64,000 nucleotides of DNA, from positions 37,359-101,358 of the forward strand of contig CANHVO010000001.1 of the NCBI GenBank assembly GCA_947463915.1, written 5' to 3'. The stretch comes from Planctomycetaceae bacterium. GTDB taxonomy: Bacteria > Planctomycetota > Planctomycetia > Pirellulales > Pirellulaceae. A program made the position numbers and the translations under genes. Below are positions 10,501 through 20,600 of this stretch, in pieces. A model generated the notes under the pieces. The model was not told the origin of the DNA. It worked only from the letters and a program-made list of their open reading frames with translations, and ran no database searches. Positions within the stretch are counted from its first letter, which is position 1; the number at the start of each line of letters is the position of its first letter.

Positions 10501-13500
10501 GATTCTGCTGGAATCATGCAGGCGGCCATCAGCGACGATAACCGATTCATAGCATTTAGTGTTGGCGGACCGTCAATACTCGTTCCTGGCGCTCTGGACA
10601 ACGGCACGAAGCTGTTTCTGTACGATCGCACTCAGCAGAGTATTCTGCGAATTGGAATCAGTCCGCAAAACACCAAAATTTCCATTTCTAATAACCAGTT
10701 GATTGGCGTTGAGACTTCGTCCGGTGGCTATTCCATTTACGACATAACACTTGGAAGAGTTTCAAGCATACCGCTAACAAGTGGTTCGTTTTCTCCAAAA
10801 ATGAGTAGGGATGGGCGATTCATCGTATCGACGACAAGCTCACCCTTTGCTCCTGGAATTTTCCTTTTCGATCGCTCAACGGCAACAACGACTCAACTCA
10901 GAGCTGACAGTAGTTTCGCCGAAGCGATCAGTGCTGACGGGCGTTACGTTTCATTTACCTCTTCTAATTCGACAATTGTTCAAGGTGACAACAACAACCT
11001 TCCAGACTTATTCATTCTCGATCGAAACACTTCGAGGACAGTGCGTGTGGCAAGGGCTGGATTTGATCCAAACGGAACTAGCTTTTCCTCGTCATTTGAT
11101 CGAAACGGGACAACGTTGTTGTTTCGGTCGACTGCTTCGAATATGACGGCACTTGGTGGGCAATCGAGCGATCCATACGTTTATGCGATTCAGACTGGAC
11201 AGATTCGCAACGTTAGCATTACGCCACAAGGCACCGTTCCGAACGGGCCTAGTTTGGTTTTAGGAAGAGCGATCGACATGCCGAGCATCAGTGGCGATGG
11301 TCGATTTGTCGCATTTACATCGCTTGCAAGTGATTTGGTCAATAACGATTTTGATCAACGAGCAAATATCTTTGTTCGAGATTTAAACAGTATTTCCGTT
11401 CAATCAACTATTCCGAATCAGGTTACTCAAATCTCGATCGATTACGCAACGATTGTTGATAATTCTGGTGATTTTACCGTCGGCGGATTGTCGAAAGTAG
11501 GAAGCAGTATTCTCGTTGGGAACACTGAAACAAATCCATTGGGCCCTGGATCTAGTACGATTGGTTCTAATATATTCGCAAAGAATCCTACTTCACCTCA
11601 ATCGACGGATCGAGTGATTTCGGATCGTTTGCTCGTGATCGGTCCGAGAACCGCGTTTTCCCAATCGCCAGATGGTTTTCCTTTGGCCAAGGATAGTCCA
11701 GCAATCAACCACGGTGATCCGTCGTACGCGACCACTAAGGATCAATGGGGAAAGTCGCGATCGCTTCCAGATGTTGGCGCTCTCGAAGTCGCGTACGCAA
11801 GCGTTCGTGGTGTTTTTTACAACGACGAGAATCGGAACTTTGCGTTAGACATCGCAGAACCAGGGATAGTTGGATTTCAAGTGTTCGACGACAAAAATGG
11901 CGATGGAGTTCGGCAATCGAACGAACAAAGCACTGTTTCACGATCGAATAATCTTAGTACGCCTTCGATCGATGAAACTGGAGAACTCCGTTTTGATGTA
12001 CTCGATCCAGGCTCATACCGATTTACGCCAGTGATTCCGTCAGGTTGGGAAGCCTCTAGACCTCGCACGATGCAAGTAGCCGGGGATGTACAAGGGAACG
12101 CAGATGTCCGAATCGAAAATGCGCGTCTCAGCGACGATAGGCGTCTTCTTGTCTTCTCGACAAGTGCAAATAACTTTATCTCCGGAGCAGGGCCTGGAAT
12201 CTATTTGTATAACACAATCTCGAGAGTAGTGGAATTCGTTGGTGCCGGGTTTGAACCCGATATCAGTGGAGACGGAACCAAAGTAGCCTATTATCGGTTC
12301 CCGAACATCTACCTCTATGACGTACAATCCAAAACCACAACAATTGCAACGCAACAAACCGCGGATGGACAAACTCCAAACGGCAGTTCCGCCAAACCGT
12401 CACTGAACCGAGACGGTTCAGTCGTCGCATTCTCGTCGTATGCCTCCAATTTGGTAGAGGGCGATACAAACAATTCGCAAGATATCTTTGTGTACAGAAG
12501 TGTGTCAAATAGAATCTCGCTGGTTAGCATCGGGAACGGTGGGACGCAATCAAACTCAAACAGCTTCAGTCCATCAATAGACTCATTTGGAGCTAGGCTT
12601 GCGTTCGAGTCAACGGCAACAAATCTAGTGACATCCGAAGATACAAATCAAACTTCTGATGTATTCTATGCGGACATTTCGAGCTCGATTCCTTCGATCA
12701 GTCTAGTGAGCCGTTCGACCAACGAAACCTCTGGCAATGGGTCGTCGTTCATGGGCGAATTGAGTGCCAATGGTCGCTACGTTGTTTTTGAATCGGATTC
12801 GAAGAACCTCGTCGCATTGACAAGCAATTTCGGACGTCGAGTCTACCTAAGAGACCTTCTATCTAATTCGACGGAAATCATAAGCGTAACGAACGACGGA
12901 ACGCTCGCGAACGGGTTTGGTTCTAGCAGGCCTTCAGTTAGTGCCGACGGACGTTATGTCGCATATGCAAGCGACGCAACGAATCTTTCTTCGGGGGAAA
13001 CAGACACTTTCGGTGACACTTTTGTTTACGATCGAATTTCTCGCGAAGTTAAAAAGATAAGTTCAACGTACGATGGCTCTCCAGCAACCGGTTCAAGCTC
13101 GCTCCCCTCAATTTCGAATGACGGCAAAGCGATATCATTTCTTTCATTTACATCTAATATTACGCCCAATGATGTCAATGAAAAGATCGATTTTTTCATT
13201 GCATCTAATCCGCTGACAACAATCGAGTACATTGTCAATCTAACGGCGGGTGAAACCGTAACCGATCTTCGAATAGGCGTGACCGCAATCCCAGGGGGAA
13301 TTAGTGGAGAACTTTTTGTCGATGATATCGCCAACGGAATACCCGACCCCAACGAGCAGCGACTAAATGGTGCAATCGTATATGTGGACGAAAACAATAA
13401 CAACGTGCTCGATAATACTGAACGGTCGGTTGTAACAACCAACGGTTCTTATCGCTTTGACAATCTTCCTAGTAACCGCGAGTATCTATTGCGAGTTCGA

Positions 13501-16500
13501 TACGGGAGTGAGTTCGTTCAAGCTTCACCATCAAGAGATGACCAATTTGCTTGGAAGGTTTTCTTAGCTCCAAATTCGCAAATACTAAATCGAGATTTTG
13601 TTTTCGAGCTCCAGTCTACAGTTGGACAATCTCAAAACGCAAGTATCGAAGGAATTCTTTACACAGACGTTAATCGCAATGGCTCGTTTGACGTCGGAAT
13701 TGAAACACCAGGGACCAATAGTACAGTCTTTTTGGATACGAATGGCGATGGTCGTTGGCAGAACCCCGAACGACGTGCGATAACCGATATAAATGGAAAA
13801 TATTCCTTCACCGGCCTTGGTACTCAAATCGTTACGGTGGTCGCCGAGATCGATAATTCCACGACCTTGACTTCTCCCAAGGGAAGTCTTTTCTCGAAGA
13901 GCGTCACCCCACTATTCAATCAGTCTGTCGCGTTTGCAAATCCGCAATCGATCGTAACGGCCGATTTCAACAACGATTCATTTCCGGACGTGGCGGTGGC
14001 TTTCGGTGACGGAAATTTCGTGGGCATTCGATTGAACGACGGTAAGGGTGGTTTTTTGTCGAATCAAATCAACGTGGCTCTGCCTGGCAACAGTCTAGGA
14101 CCAGTAGCGCTGCAGACGGGGTTTTTCAATAACAATACATTGATGGATCTTGCGGTTGTCAACAACTTCAATTCGACCGTAACGATCATGCTCGATTTCA
14201 ACGGTATCGATTTCGCCTCCAAATCAACCGTCACGGTTGGGTCAGAACCGATCGACATCGCATCCGGAAAATTTAACAATGATACTTTTCTGGATTTGGC
14301 GGTAGTCAACAAAGGAAGCAACTCCGTATCCATACTCCTTAATAATAGCAATGGAGGTTTTTCTGTGGCGTCAACGCTATCCTCCGGAGGGAAATTCCCA
14401 TCCGCTATCGTGACCGGGCAATTTACGGACGACAACGCGGATAACATTATCGACTCCAAGGATAAGTTGGACCTGGCTGTAGCGAACTCCCTATCTAACG
14501 CATCAAGTGTCAATGGCAATGTCGCGTTATTCAAAGGGGTTGGTAATGGATCGTTTGTTGCAAACGGACTTTATCCAGTCGCGACCACACCACTCGATAT
14601 CATCACCGCAGACTTTGATCTGAACGGAGTTAGTGATTTGGCTGTTTCCAATTTCACATCCAATACCATTAGCATCTTGACGGGCAGTTTGTCCGGAGCC
14701 TTTCAAGTACAATCAGAGACGCTTGGAACAGCCAACGGAACCATCGATATCGCGATCGCAGACATTGAGAATGATGGTGATTGGGACATAATTTCAAGCA
14801 ACCTGACCAACAATAATGTCTCAATCTTCCGCAACACAAAGAAACAGTCCGCTACGTCAGCTACCCTAAGATTTGAGCCCGCCGAAAACGTAGGGGTTGG
14901 GCAGTTTGCACTAGCCAATCGAATGCCAATCGTTGTCGCGGACTTCGACAAGTCCGGAACCGATGACATTATTGCCGTTCCAAGTGCAACGAAGGCACTT
15001 CACTTGCTGAAAAACTCTCTGATCAACGGAGCCCACCGCATTACGTTGACGGGGACCGAGTCCGTCACGGGGCTTGATTTTGGAACAGCTCCGAAAGTAT
15101 TGCTTCCTTCCTTGGATCCAATCTCATCGCCAGCTCCAATCGTCGAGGATGCGGCAGAACAGTCTATCAACTTGACCGGCATTGCGCGCGGTCGATCTGG
15201 AACCACACCGTTGAGAATCGTTGCATCTAGCGATCGACCTGATTTAGTGTCGTTCTCTTCGAATTCAGTGCAATACGTCCAAGGGAACGCAACTGGATCC
15301 CTCAAGTTTACGCCACAGCCGAATGCTTTTGGCAGCGCAATCGTAACCGTCACTATTACGGATCCTGGCGCTGACCAAACCATCGATACAACGGACGATG
15401 GCATGGTAAGTCGAGCGTTTACCGTTTCAATAATTTCCGTTAACGATGCACCAACATTTGTGCTACCGGCCGGGCGAACTGTCAGGGCTTTTGAAGATGC
15501 AGGCGCACGATCGATTGCGGGTTTCGTTACCGGAATATCCGCAGGTGGCGGTTCCTTTGAATCGACACAGGTTTTGTCGCCATTCACCGTAACGACAGAT
15601 CAGCCAGAATTCTTTTCTTCGTTGCCGACGATTGAGAGTAACGGCAGACTCACATTCACTACTGCGACCAACGTTTCCGGCTTCGCATCGGTCAGCGTAT
15701 CTCTCAAGGACGATGGCGGTATTGCCAATGGTGGCGTCGATGTTCGCAATGATCAGTTCTTGATTCTTGTGGACGCGGTGAATGATGCCCCGTTGATCAA
15801 TATCGGTGGAACGCAGACGGTACCAGTGGGTGCCGTTAAGCAAACGATTCCGAGTTTCGCGATCGGATTCTCACCGGGTGGCGGTCCCGATGAGCTATCG
15901 CAGGTTATCTCGGATTTCCTTGTAAACGTAGATTCGCCCGGGTTGTTTTCAGTATTGCCCGCCATCAGCAATGACGGCACGCTCACCTTTACTCCCGCCG
16001 CGGATCGAAGAGGTATCGCTACGGTCAGTGTTCGAGTTCGCGACAATGGTGGCACGATCAATGGCGGAATCGATTTGTCGATCGCAAAGACCTTCACCAT
16101 CATCATGGGAGCGACTCAAGAGATCACGCTCAACGCGTCAGAACTGGGGCCACATGAAATTGCAATTCGAAACGGTTTTCTTGTCGTTACAGCAGCTGGA
16201 ACAACGGTTCGAAGCGTATTGGCAGCCGAAGTGACCAAAGTTACTACCTTGGACGGCGTTGGGACAAAGTTGTTCGAGGTTAATCTACCAGCCATTAATC
16301 TGCCGGGTATGATTCGATTTACAGGAACAGGAAAGCCGATCGAACTTATCGCGGAACAAGTTGCGATTGACTTGAGTGTACTGACCTCTGACAAACTATT
16401 CGGAATTGAGCTTGCTGATTTAAGAGCCGTTGGGCCAAATTCCATGGCATTTCGATCGACGGATGTAGGTGCTCTCAACAGGTCCAAAACACTTCGTATT

Positions 16501-16986
16501 CTGATGGACAGCGCCGACACGCTTTCAACTCTTGGAAGCTGGGTAGCTCAGGCTGGGCGCTTAGAAAACGGCACATGGATTCAGCCGTTCACTAACGCTG
16601 GTGCAAGAATTGAGGTGATCAGCGCAACTCCTTGGCAGAACAAAGTAAATCGTTTCGACGTCGATGGCGATCTTACATTGTCTCCACTGGATGTCTTGGT
16701 CTTGGTCAACTTGATCAACGCCAATAGTTTTCCAAATGGTCAACTTCCAGCACGCGGTAGTACTCAACCGGATGGCTTCTTTGATCCCGACGGAGACAAT
16801 TCTTTAGGGCCCTTGGATGTCCTAACGCTGATCAATGAAATTAATCGAGGTAGCGGAGCGGCAGGCAGTGAAGGAGAAAAACGCTCACAGTGGGTCGATG
16901 AAGTGATGGCAACGGAGTCGGAAGATTGGGGTGTGGAGATGCGACCGGTGGGCTTAGCGAGACGCAAGCTAGGGAATCGTCGCTAG
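7561..16986 (+). CDS. Giant secreted subtilase / triple-propeller / dockerin protein, copy 2
   Basis: ORF 7522..16986; the in-frame ATG at 7561 (MKRRSPGIPKRRRPLGLEQLESRRLLASDL) gives a better Planc_extracel-like N-terminus. Subtilase triad motifs GVIDSGID, GHGTHVAGT, NGTSMATPHVSG; PD40, SdrD_B-like, FG-GAP, VNDAP and dockerin segments. Confidence 0.92.
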   Translation: MKRRSPGIPKRRRPLGLEQLESRRLLASDLVGNYDQPTAAWYESWDHDSEFLANIAKGLPATEWYSQFVGPRQYQLNDWIVRLSRDETQSEPDPNHVSNLLGTDTVSFQVVAGLGLPGMLHVQSLSRDAKLAEAALAQNSNVLTYSFNEKVTGQVTPNDPEFSNMTGLHNVGQFGATVDADIDAPEAWDITKGSPSVVVGVIDSGIDVTHPDLYLNIWINQGEIPAAKRNALVDTDADGLFTFYDLNASVNATLTRDLNNNGYIDAIDLLQDPLWAEGIDTDNNGFVDDFFGWNFRSNSNEPFASNDPRDALGHGTHVAGTIGAIGNNGLGVTGINWRTSLMSLKFLDENNQGDTASAISAINYATMMRSQFGTNVRVLNNSWGQPGGPNLALQSAIQSSGESGILFVAAAGNGNLIGQGIDNDRTPFYPASYDLPTILTVAATDSKDRLAAFSNYGATSVDIAAPGVGIVSTLPGGRYGTANGTSMATPHVSGVAALLFAEIGLATVAEVRNAIIIQADSISQNNSLIQGRLNAVSSLRSSNFAPNAIHNNRSDVRVAGANFYTFSISYFAREIIDVTSLDDNDIVVERNWGARDRLNASLVSSSIRVLNGGKTVTANYTIVPPGGSWDTLDYGEYEIVIQPTQILALESHKAVRSETIGRFKVEIEDPNFIYVKSKSDITSTKSLRDAIVDANNAAPTARTIILDAGTYSLSKPAIVDGSSAFSTPSTLSGCGFGSSSIGWSNVTSGDLDILGNVTVMGDSRASTTIDGGKIDRIFRVHPGATLNLRQLTLTNGISANGRGGDAILSAGQLSIESVGLFQNGARETIPTGPGGGIAVWSGSATIANSQFESNAAIAGGGLFTCNGATANVDTTSFIGNQGTNRGGAVLSANGGNLKVSNSTIAASNSGAIYAGNAFASLGKFGDSFAPVISDDGRFIVFISDSSNLVPNDTNNEADLFLYDRQDQSIIRVNTSSSGKQDSAGIMQAAISDDNRFIAFSVGGPSILVPGALDNGTKLFLYDRTQQSILRIGISPQNTKISISNNQLIGVETSSGGYSIYDITLGRVSSIPLTSGSFSPKMSRDGRFIVSTTSSPFAPGIFLFDRSTATTTQLRADSSFAEAISADGRYVSFTSSNSTIVQGDNNNLPDLFILDRNTSRTVRVARAGFDPNGTSFSSSFDRNGTTLLFRSTASNMTALGGQSSDPYVYAIQTGQIRNVSITPQGTVPNGPSLVLGRAIDMPSISGDGRFVAFTSLASDLVNNDFDQRANIFVRDLNSISVQSTIPNQVTQISIDYATIVDNSGDFTVGGLSKVGSSILVGNTETNPLGPGSSTIGSNIFAKNPTSPQSTDRVISDRLLVIGPRTAFSQSPDGFPLAKDSPAINHGDPSYATTKDQWGKSRSLPDVGALEVAYASVRGVFYNDENRNFALDIAEPGIVGFQVFDDKNGDGVRQSNEQSTVSRSNNLSTPSIDETGELRFDVLDPGSYRFTPVIPSGWEASRPRTMQVAGDVQGNADVRIENARLSDDRRLLVFSTSANNFISGAGPGIYLYNTISRVVEFVGAGFEPDISGDGTKVAYYRFPNIYLYDVQSKTTTIATQQTADGQTPNGSSAKPSLNRDGSVVAFSSYASNLVEGDTNNSQDIFVYRSVSNRISLVSIGNGGTQSNSNSFSPSIDSFGARLAFESTATNLVTSEDTNQTSDVFYADISSSIPSISLVSRSTNETSGNGSSFMGELSANGRYVVFESDSKNLVALTSNFGRRVYLRDLLSNSTEIISVTNDGTLANGFGSSRPSVSADGRYVAYASDATNLSSGETDTFGDTFVYDRISREVKKISSTYDGSPATGSSSLPSISNDGKAISFLSFTSNITPNDVNEKIDFFIASNPLTTIEYIVNLTAGETVTDLRIGVTAIPGGISGELFVDDIANGIPDPNEQRLNGAIVYVDENNNNVLDNTERSVVTTNGSYRFDNLPSNREYLLRVRYGSEFVQASPSRDDQFAWKVFLAPNSQILNRDFVFELQSTVGQSQNASIEGILYTDVNRNGSFDVGIETPGTNSTVFLDTNGDGRWQNPERRAITDINGKYSFTGLGTQIVTVVAEIDNSTTLTSPKGSLFSKSVTPLFNQSVAFANPQSIVTADFNNDSFPDVAVAFGDGNFVGIRLNDGKGGFLSNQINVALPGNSLGPVALQTGFFNNNTLMDLAVVNNFNSTVTIMLDFNGIDFASKSTVTVGSEPIDIASGKFNNDTFLDLAVVNKGSNSVSILLNNSNGGFSVASTLSSGGKFPSAIVTGQFTDDNADNIIDSKDKLDLAVANSLSNASSVNGNVALFKGVGNGSFVANGLYPVATTPLDIITADFDLNGVSDLAVSNFTSNTISILTGSLSGAFQVQSETLGTANGTIDIAIADIENDGDWDIISSNLTNNNVSIFRNTKKQSATSATLRFEPAENVGVGQFALANRMPIVVADFDKSGTDDIIAVPSATKALHLLKNSLINGAHRITLTGTESVTGLDFGTAPKVLLPSLDPISSPAPIVEDAAEQSINLTGIARGRSGTTPLRIVASSDRPDLVSFSSNSVQYVQGNATGSLKFTPQPNAFGSAIVTVTITDPGADQTIDTTDDGMVSRAFTVSIISVNDAPTFVLPAGRTVRAFEDAGARSIAGFVTGISAGGGSFESTQVLSPFTVTTDQPEFFSSLPTIESNGRLTFTTATNVSGFASVSVSLKDDGGIANGGVDVRNDQFLILVDAVNDAPLINIGGTQTVPVGAVKQTIPSFAIGFSPGGGPDELSQVISDFLVNVDSPGLFSVLPAISNDGTLTFTPAADRRGIATVSVRVRDNGGTINGGIDLSIAKTFTIIMGATQEITLNASELGPHEIAIRNGFLVVTAAGTTVRSVLAAEVTKVTTLDGVGTKLFEVNLPAINLPGMIRFTGTGKPIELIAEQVAIDLSVLTSDKLFGIELADLRAVGPNSMAFRSTDVGALNRSKTLRILMDSADTLSTLGSWVAQAGRLENGTWIQPFTNAGARIEVISATPWQNKVNRFDVDGDLTLSPLDVLVLVNLINANSFPNGQLPARGSTQPDGFFDPDGDNSLGPLDVLTLINEINRGSGAAGSEGEKRSQWVDEVMATESEDWGVEMRPVGLARRKLGNRR

Positions 16987-17120
16987 TCGTTACAGAAGTC
17001 TTCAGTGTTCCGATTTTGGAATATGCTGCCCCGACGCATGAGAATTGCATGTCTGTCCAAACTAAATCGAATCGATGCTGACTTTTCCGATTGAATCGCG
17101 AATGCGATGGAATCTTTTAG

Positions 17121-17348
17121 CCTGGGGTAATTCGCCACGCGAACGAAACCCCAGGTAGAACGCCCAAAAGGCTTCAGAGCTCTGAAGGAGCGCTATTGAC
17201 CATGAATCAATACCCAACCATTCGCAATGTTGATCATCGGGCCAACTAGATTTCTGAGGGAATGTCGTCGCTCTGCGACTCTCTATCAAACGTTCCATTC
17301 CTACCACGGATTTCATCCGTGGCTTTCAAATGCCACTGCTCCGCAGTT
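17121..17348. repeat. Composite multi-hairpin intergenic repeat, copy 1
   Basis: Ordered blocks CCTGGGGT..ACCCCAGG, AGCTCTGAAGGAGCG, GTCGTCGCTCTGCGACTC, ACCACGGATTTCATCCGTGGCT, TGCCACTGCTCCGCAGTT. Confidence 0.82.
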
Positions 17349-17544
17349 AAGGCTGTTGTATCTAGTACCCAGAACAAGACGTCCCTTTGAACGGCTGAAT
17401 TTTAAGCGAAACAGACAGCTTCAGAAGGAATGGAGGTCCAACTCGCCGCATTCTTTTGAATTTCTGACTAAAATGTTGTCGCAGTGGAATTCAGACAAGA
17501 TAACGACCTGTACGATTCATTTTGAATTTGCCCATGTGATTCAT

Positions 17545-17602
17545 TGAGCCTGAGGCGCTAGCCGAGCCACGCCAAAGGAAATCGGCTAGCGCCTCAGGCT
17601 CA
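17545..17602. repeat. Second copy of the 58-bp inverted repeat, opposite orientation
   Basis: Arms 17545..17565 and 17582..17602 identical to those at 7261; the 16-nt loop GCCACGCCAAAGGAAA is near the reverse complement of the first loop (GCCACGCCTCTGGAAA). Confidence 0.95.
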
Positions 17603-17666
17603 GTAAGCATCCAACTTATTCCAATCCTACAGCTCACAAGATTTCAACCCAAAACGCCCAGTCAAA

Positions 17667-20600
17667 ATGCACCAAAAATACGCTCGATCAGCTCGTAATC
17701 GTTCTTCTCGTAGACGCAGATTGCAATACGAATTGCTTGAGTCAAGGCGAATGCTAGCATCGGACTTGGCGGTAAACGACACTTTGCATCAAACAACCGG
17801 TCCGATGAACTGGTTTGAATCGTTTCAAGACGTCGACCGAGTTTCGCCTGAGTCATTAGCAGACGTCGACAAGTCGCTTCCAGCAGGAATTGCCGGCCCC
17901 GTCGAACCGGCTGTGGGTGAATGGATAGTTCAGTTGACGGACTCGGCAGCGAAGCCGCTTCGATCTCTCGATCAAGCTAACTCGCTCTTCAATCAAGCCT
18001 ACGGTGACTTCACCATCATCAGCGGCCTCGGCGTCGAGGGATTGCTGCTCGTTCGCGGTCGTGGAGCGACCAAGAGCGTGCTTGAGTCCAGTCTGAGCCA
18101 GAATGAAAACGTTCAGTCGTTTAGCCTCAATCAATTGATCGAGGGCAAATCAACAACACCGAACGATCCTGAGTTTGTGGCTGGTCTAATGCCTGGCATG
18201 GAGAAGATCGACGCGACGAACGCTTGGGATGTTTCGCGGGGCAGTTCATCGACTGTTGTTGGTGTCGTCGACGGAGGCATCGATCCGACGCACCCTGACC
18301 TTTATTTGAACATCTGGGTCAATCAAGGTGAGCTTCCTACCAAGTATCTCGATGATGTGGGGCCTAAGCTAACGGATATCGATGGAGATGGGCTCATCAC
18401 GTTTTATGACTTAAACAACGTCACACGAGCTACAACATCGCCGTATGCATTTACTTTCAATGGCTTTGCGAATGGTCCCAACGCGTCGTTTGTTGTGGAC
18501 AAGAACAGCAATGGACGAATCGATGCCGAGGACTTGCTTGCAGACCCGAATTGGGCGGATGGATTTGATACCGACAACAACGGTTTCTTTGATGACTTTT
18601 TTGGTGTGAATTTTCGTGCCGGTTCGGGCGATCCGTTCGCAGCCAACAACCCATCCGATGAGCTAGGGCACGGAACGCACGTGGCCGGAACGATCGGAGC
18701 TATCGGTGGCAACGCAGCCGGCGTCGTGGGTGTCAATTGGCAAACATCGTTGATGTCGCTTCGGATACTTGACAACAACAACCAAGGAGACTCGGGAGCG
18801 GCGATTCGCGCGATCAATTATGCACGTGAGATGCGAGAACGGTATCGCGTCGAGCCCAATGGCCGCGTGTCGGAAGGCGCCAACGTTCGCGTGCTCAACA
18901 ATTCATGGGGCCAACCAGGCGGCTATGAAGTTTCGCTAGAAACAGCCATCCAAGATAGCACCGACGCCGGCATCTTGTTCGTCGCTGCTTCCGGCAACGG
19001 AAATTTCCTGGGGCAAGGCGTCGACAACGATCGAACGCCGTTTTATCCAGCAGGCTACAACACCGTGCTAGCCGTGGCCGCATCAGATTCAAGTGATCGC
19101 CCCGCAACCTTTTCTAACTTCGGTATCAAGTCAGTCGATATCTTTGCACCGGGAGTCGGCATCCGCAGCACATTGTCGGGCGGAGGCATTGGCAGCGCCA
19201 ACGGTACCAGCATGGCATCGCCGCATGTTGCCGGTACGGCAGCCCTTATCTGGTCCGCATTTCCAGCGGCAACAGTCGACGAAGTCCAACTCGCCATCTT
19301 AAGCACGGTCGATCCGATTACCAACGGCAGTTCATTCGTTTCCACGGGCGGTCGACTCAACGCATCCAAGGCCATCAACGCAGATGTCTTCGCACCAGCA
19401 GCAAGACTCGTATCTAAACAAAACATCACGTCATCTGGGGGCGCATCGACCGAGTTCACTGTCGAGTACAGTCATCGCAGCGGGATCGATACAACGAGTA
19501 TAGGCAATGAGGACTTGATCGTCACAAGACAATGGGGCCCCGCAGACCAATTAGTTGCAACCCTCAAACCCAATTCGATTACAACAACCGTCACAACAGC
19601 ACGCGCGACGTACATCGTTTCAGCCCCAGGCGGCACATGGGACCCACTCGACTTCGGCGATTACGTCATCTCGACGGTAGCAGGAAGAGTTGCTGCCAAG
19701 GTTGGAGGCAAAACCACCGAAGCCCGCGACGTTGGTTTGTTCAATGTACGCATCATCGACCCATCGTTTCTGTACGTGACTACGTATTCCGACTCATTAG
19801 AACAAGGCACCTTGCGCAGTCAAATCATTGCTGCAAATGCAGCAGCACCTTCGCCACGTACGATCATCTTAGAGTCGGGACTATATAGCATTGATGTTCC
19901 GCCAACTCCCGATTTCGCATCCAAGTTTCCAACTCCTTCCCCACAGTCGCAGTGTTTTGCTCCTGCGGTTCACTCGGCTTGGTCAAATGAAGCGTCAGGA
20001 GATTTCGATGTTATCGGTTCAATCACCGTAATTGGAAATCAAAAGGATACAACCATCATCAATGGGAAGTCATTTGATAGAGTGTTCAAAGTGCATCCCG
20101 ATGCTACCTTTAATTTGCAGAGGGCTACGATAACAGGTGGTGTGTCACCAACCGACCAGGGAGGCGGAGGTATTTTATCTGCGGGCAATCTTAGTATTAC
20201 GGACAGCATCATACGCGGAAACCGCGCAAAGGGAATTGAGGCTATCAGCCCAATCGGAGGTGGTGGTGTTGCTGTTTGGTCTGGACAAACCAACATTTCT
20301 AGCTCCTGGATCGATGATAACGATAGCAACCTTGGTGGAGGTGTGTTTTACTGCGGAGCTTCAGACGGAAACATTTCGCAAAGCACAATTAGTAACAACC
20401 GCGGAGGAGGAGTTCAAGGAAGTTCTAGCAAAGACCTAATCGTTTCGAATTCCACGATTTCAACAAATGTTGGTGGCAACGGTGCCATCGCTGACTTCAA
20501 CGGAGTCAACGATGCTATTCGCGACCCATCTATTAGCGCTGATAGCCGCTTTATTGCATTTTCTTCCAAGGCCGACAATCTAGTTCCAGGTGATACAAAT

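Noticed and set aside
17062-17547. Small ORFs 17062..17316 (-) and 17227..17547 (+)
   Set aside because: They lie in the multi-hairpin intergenic repeat and have no recognisable domain; most likely spurious.
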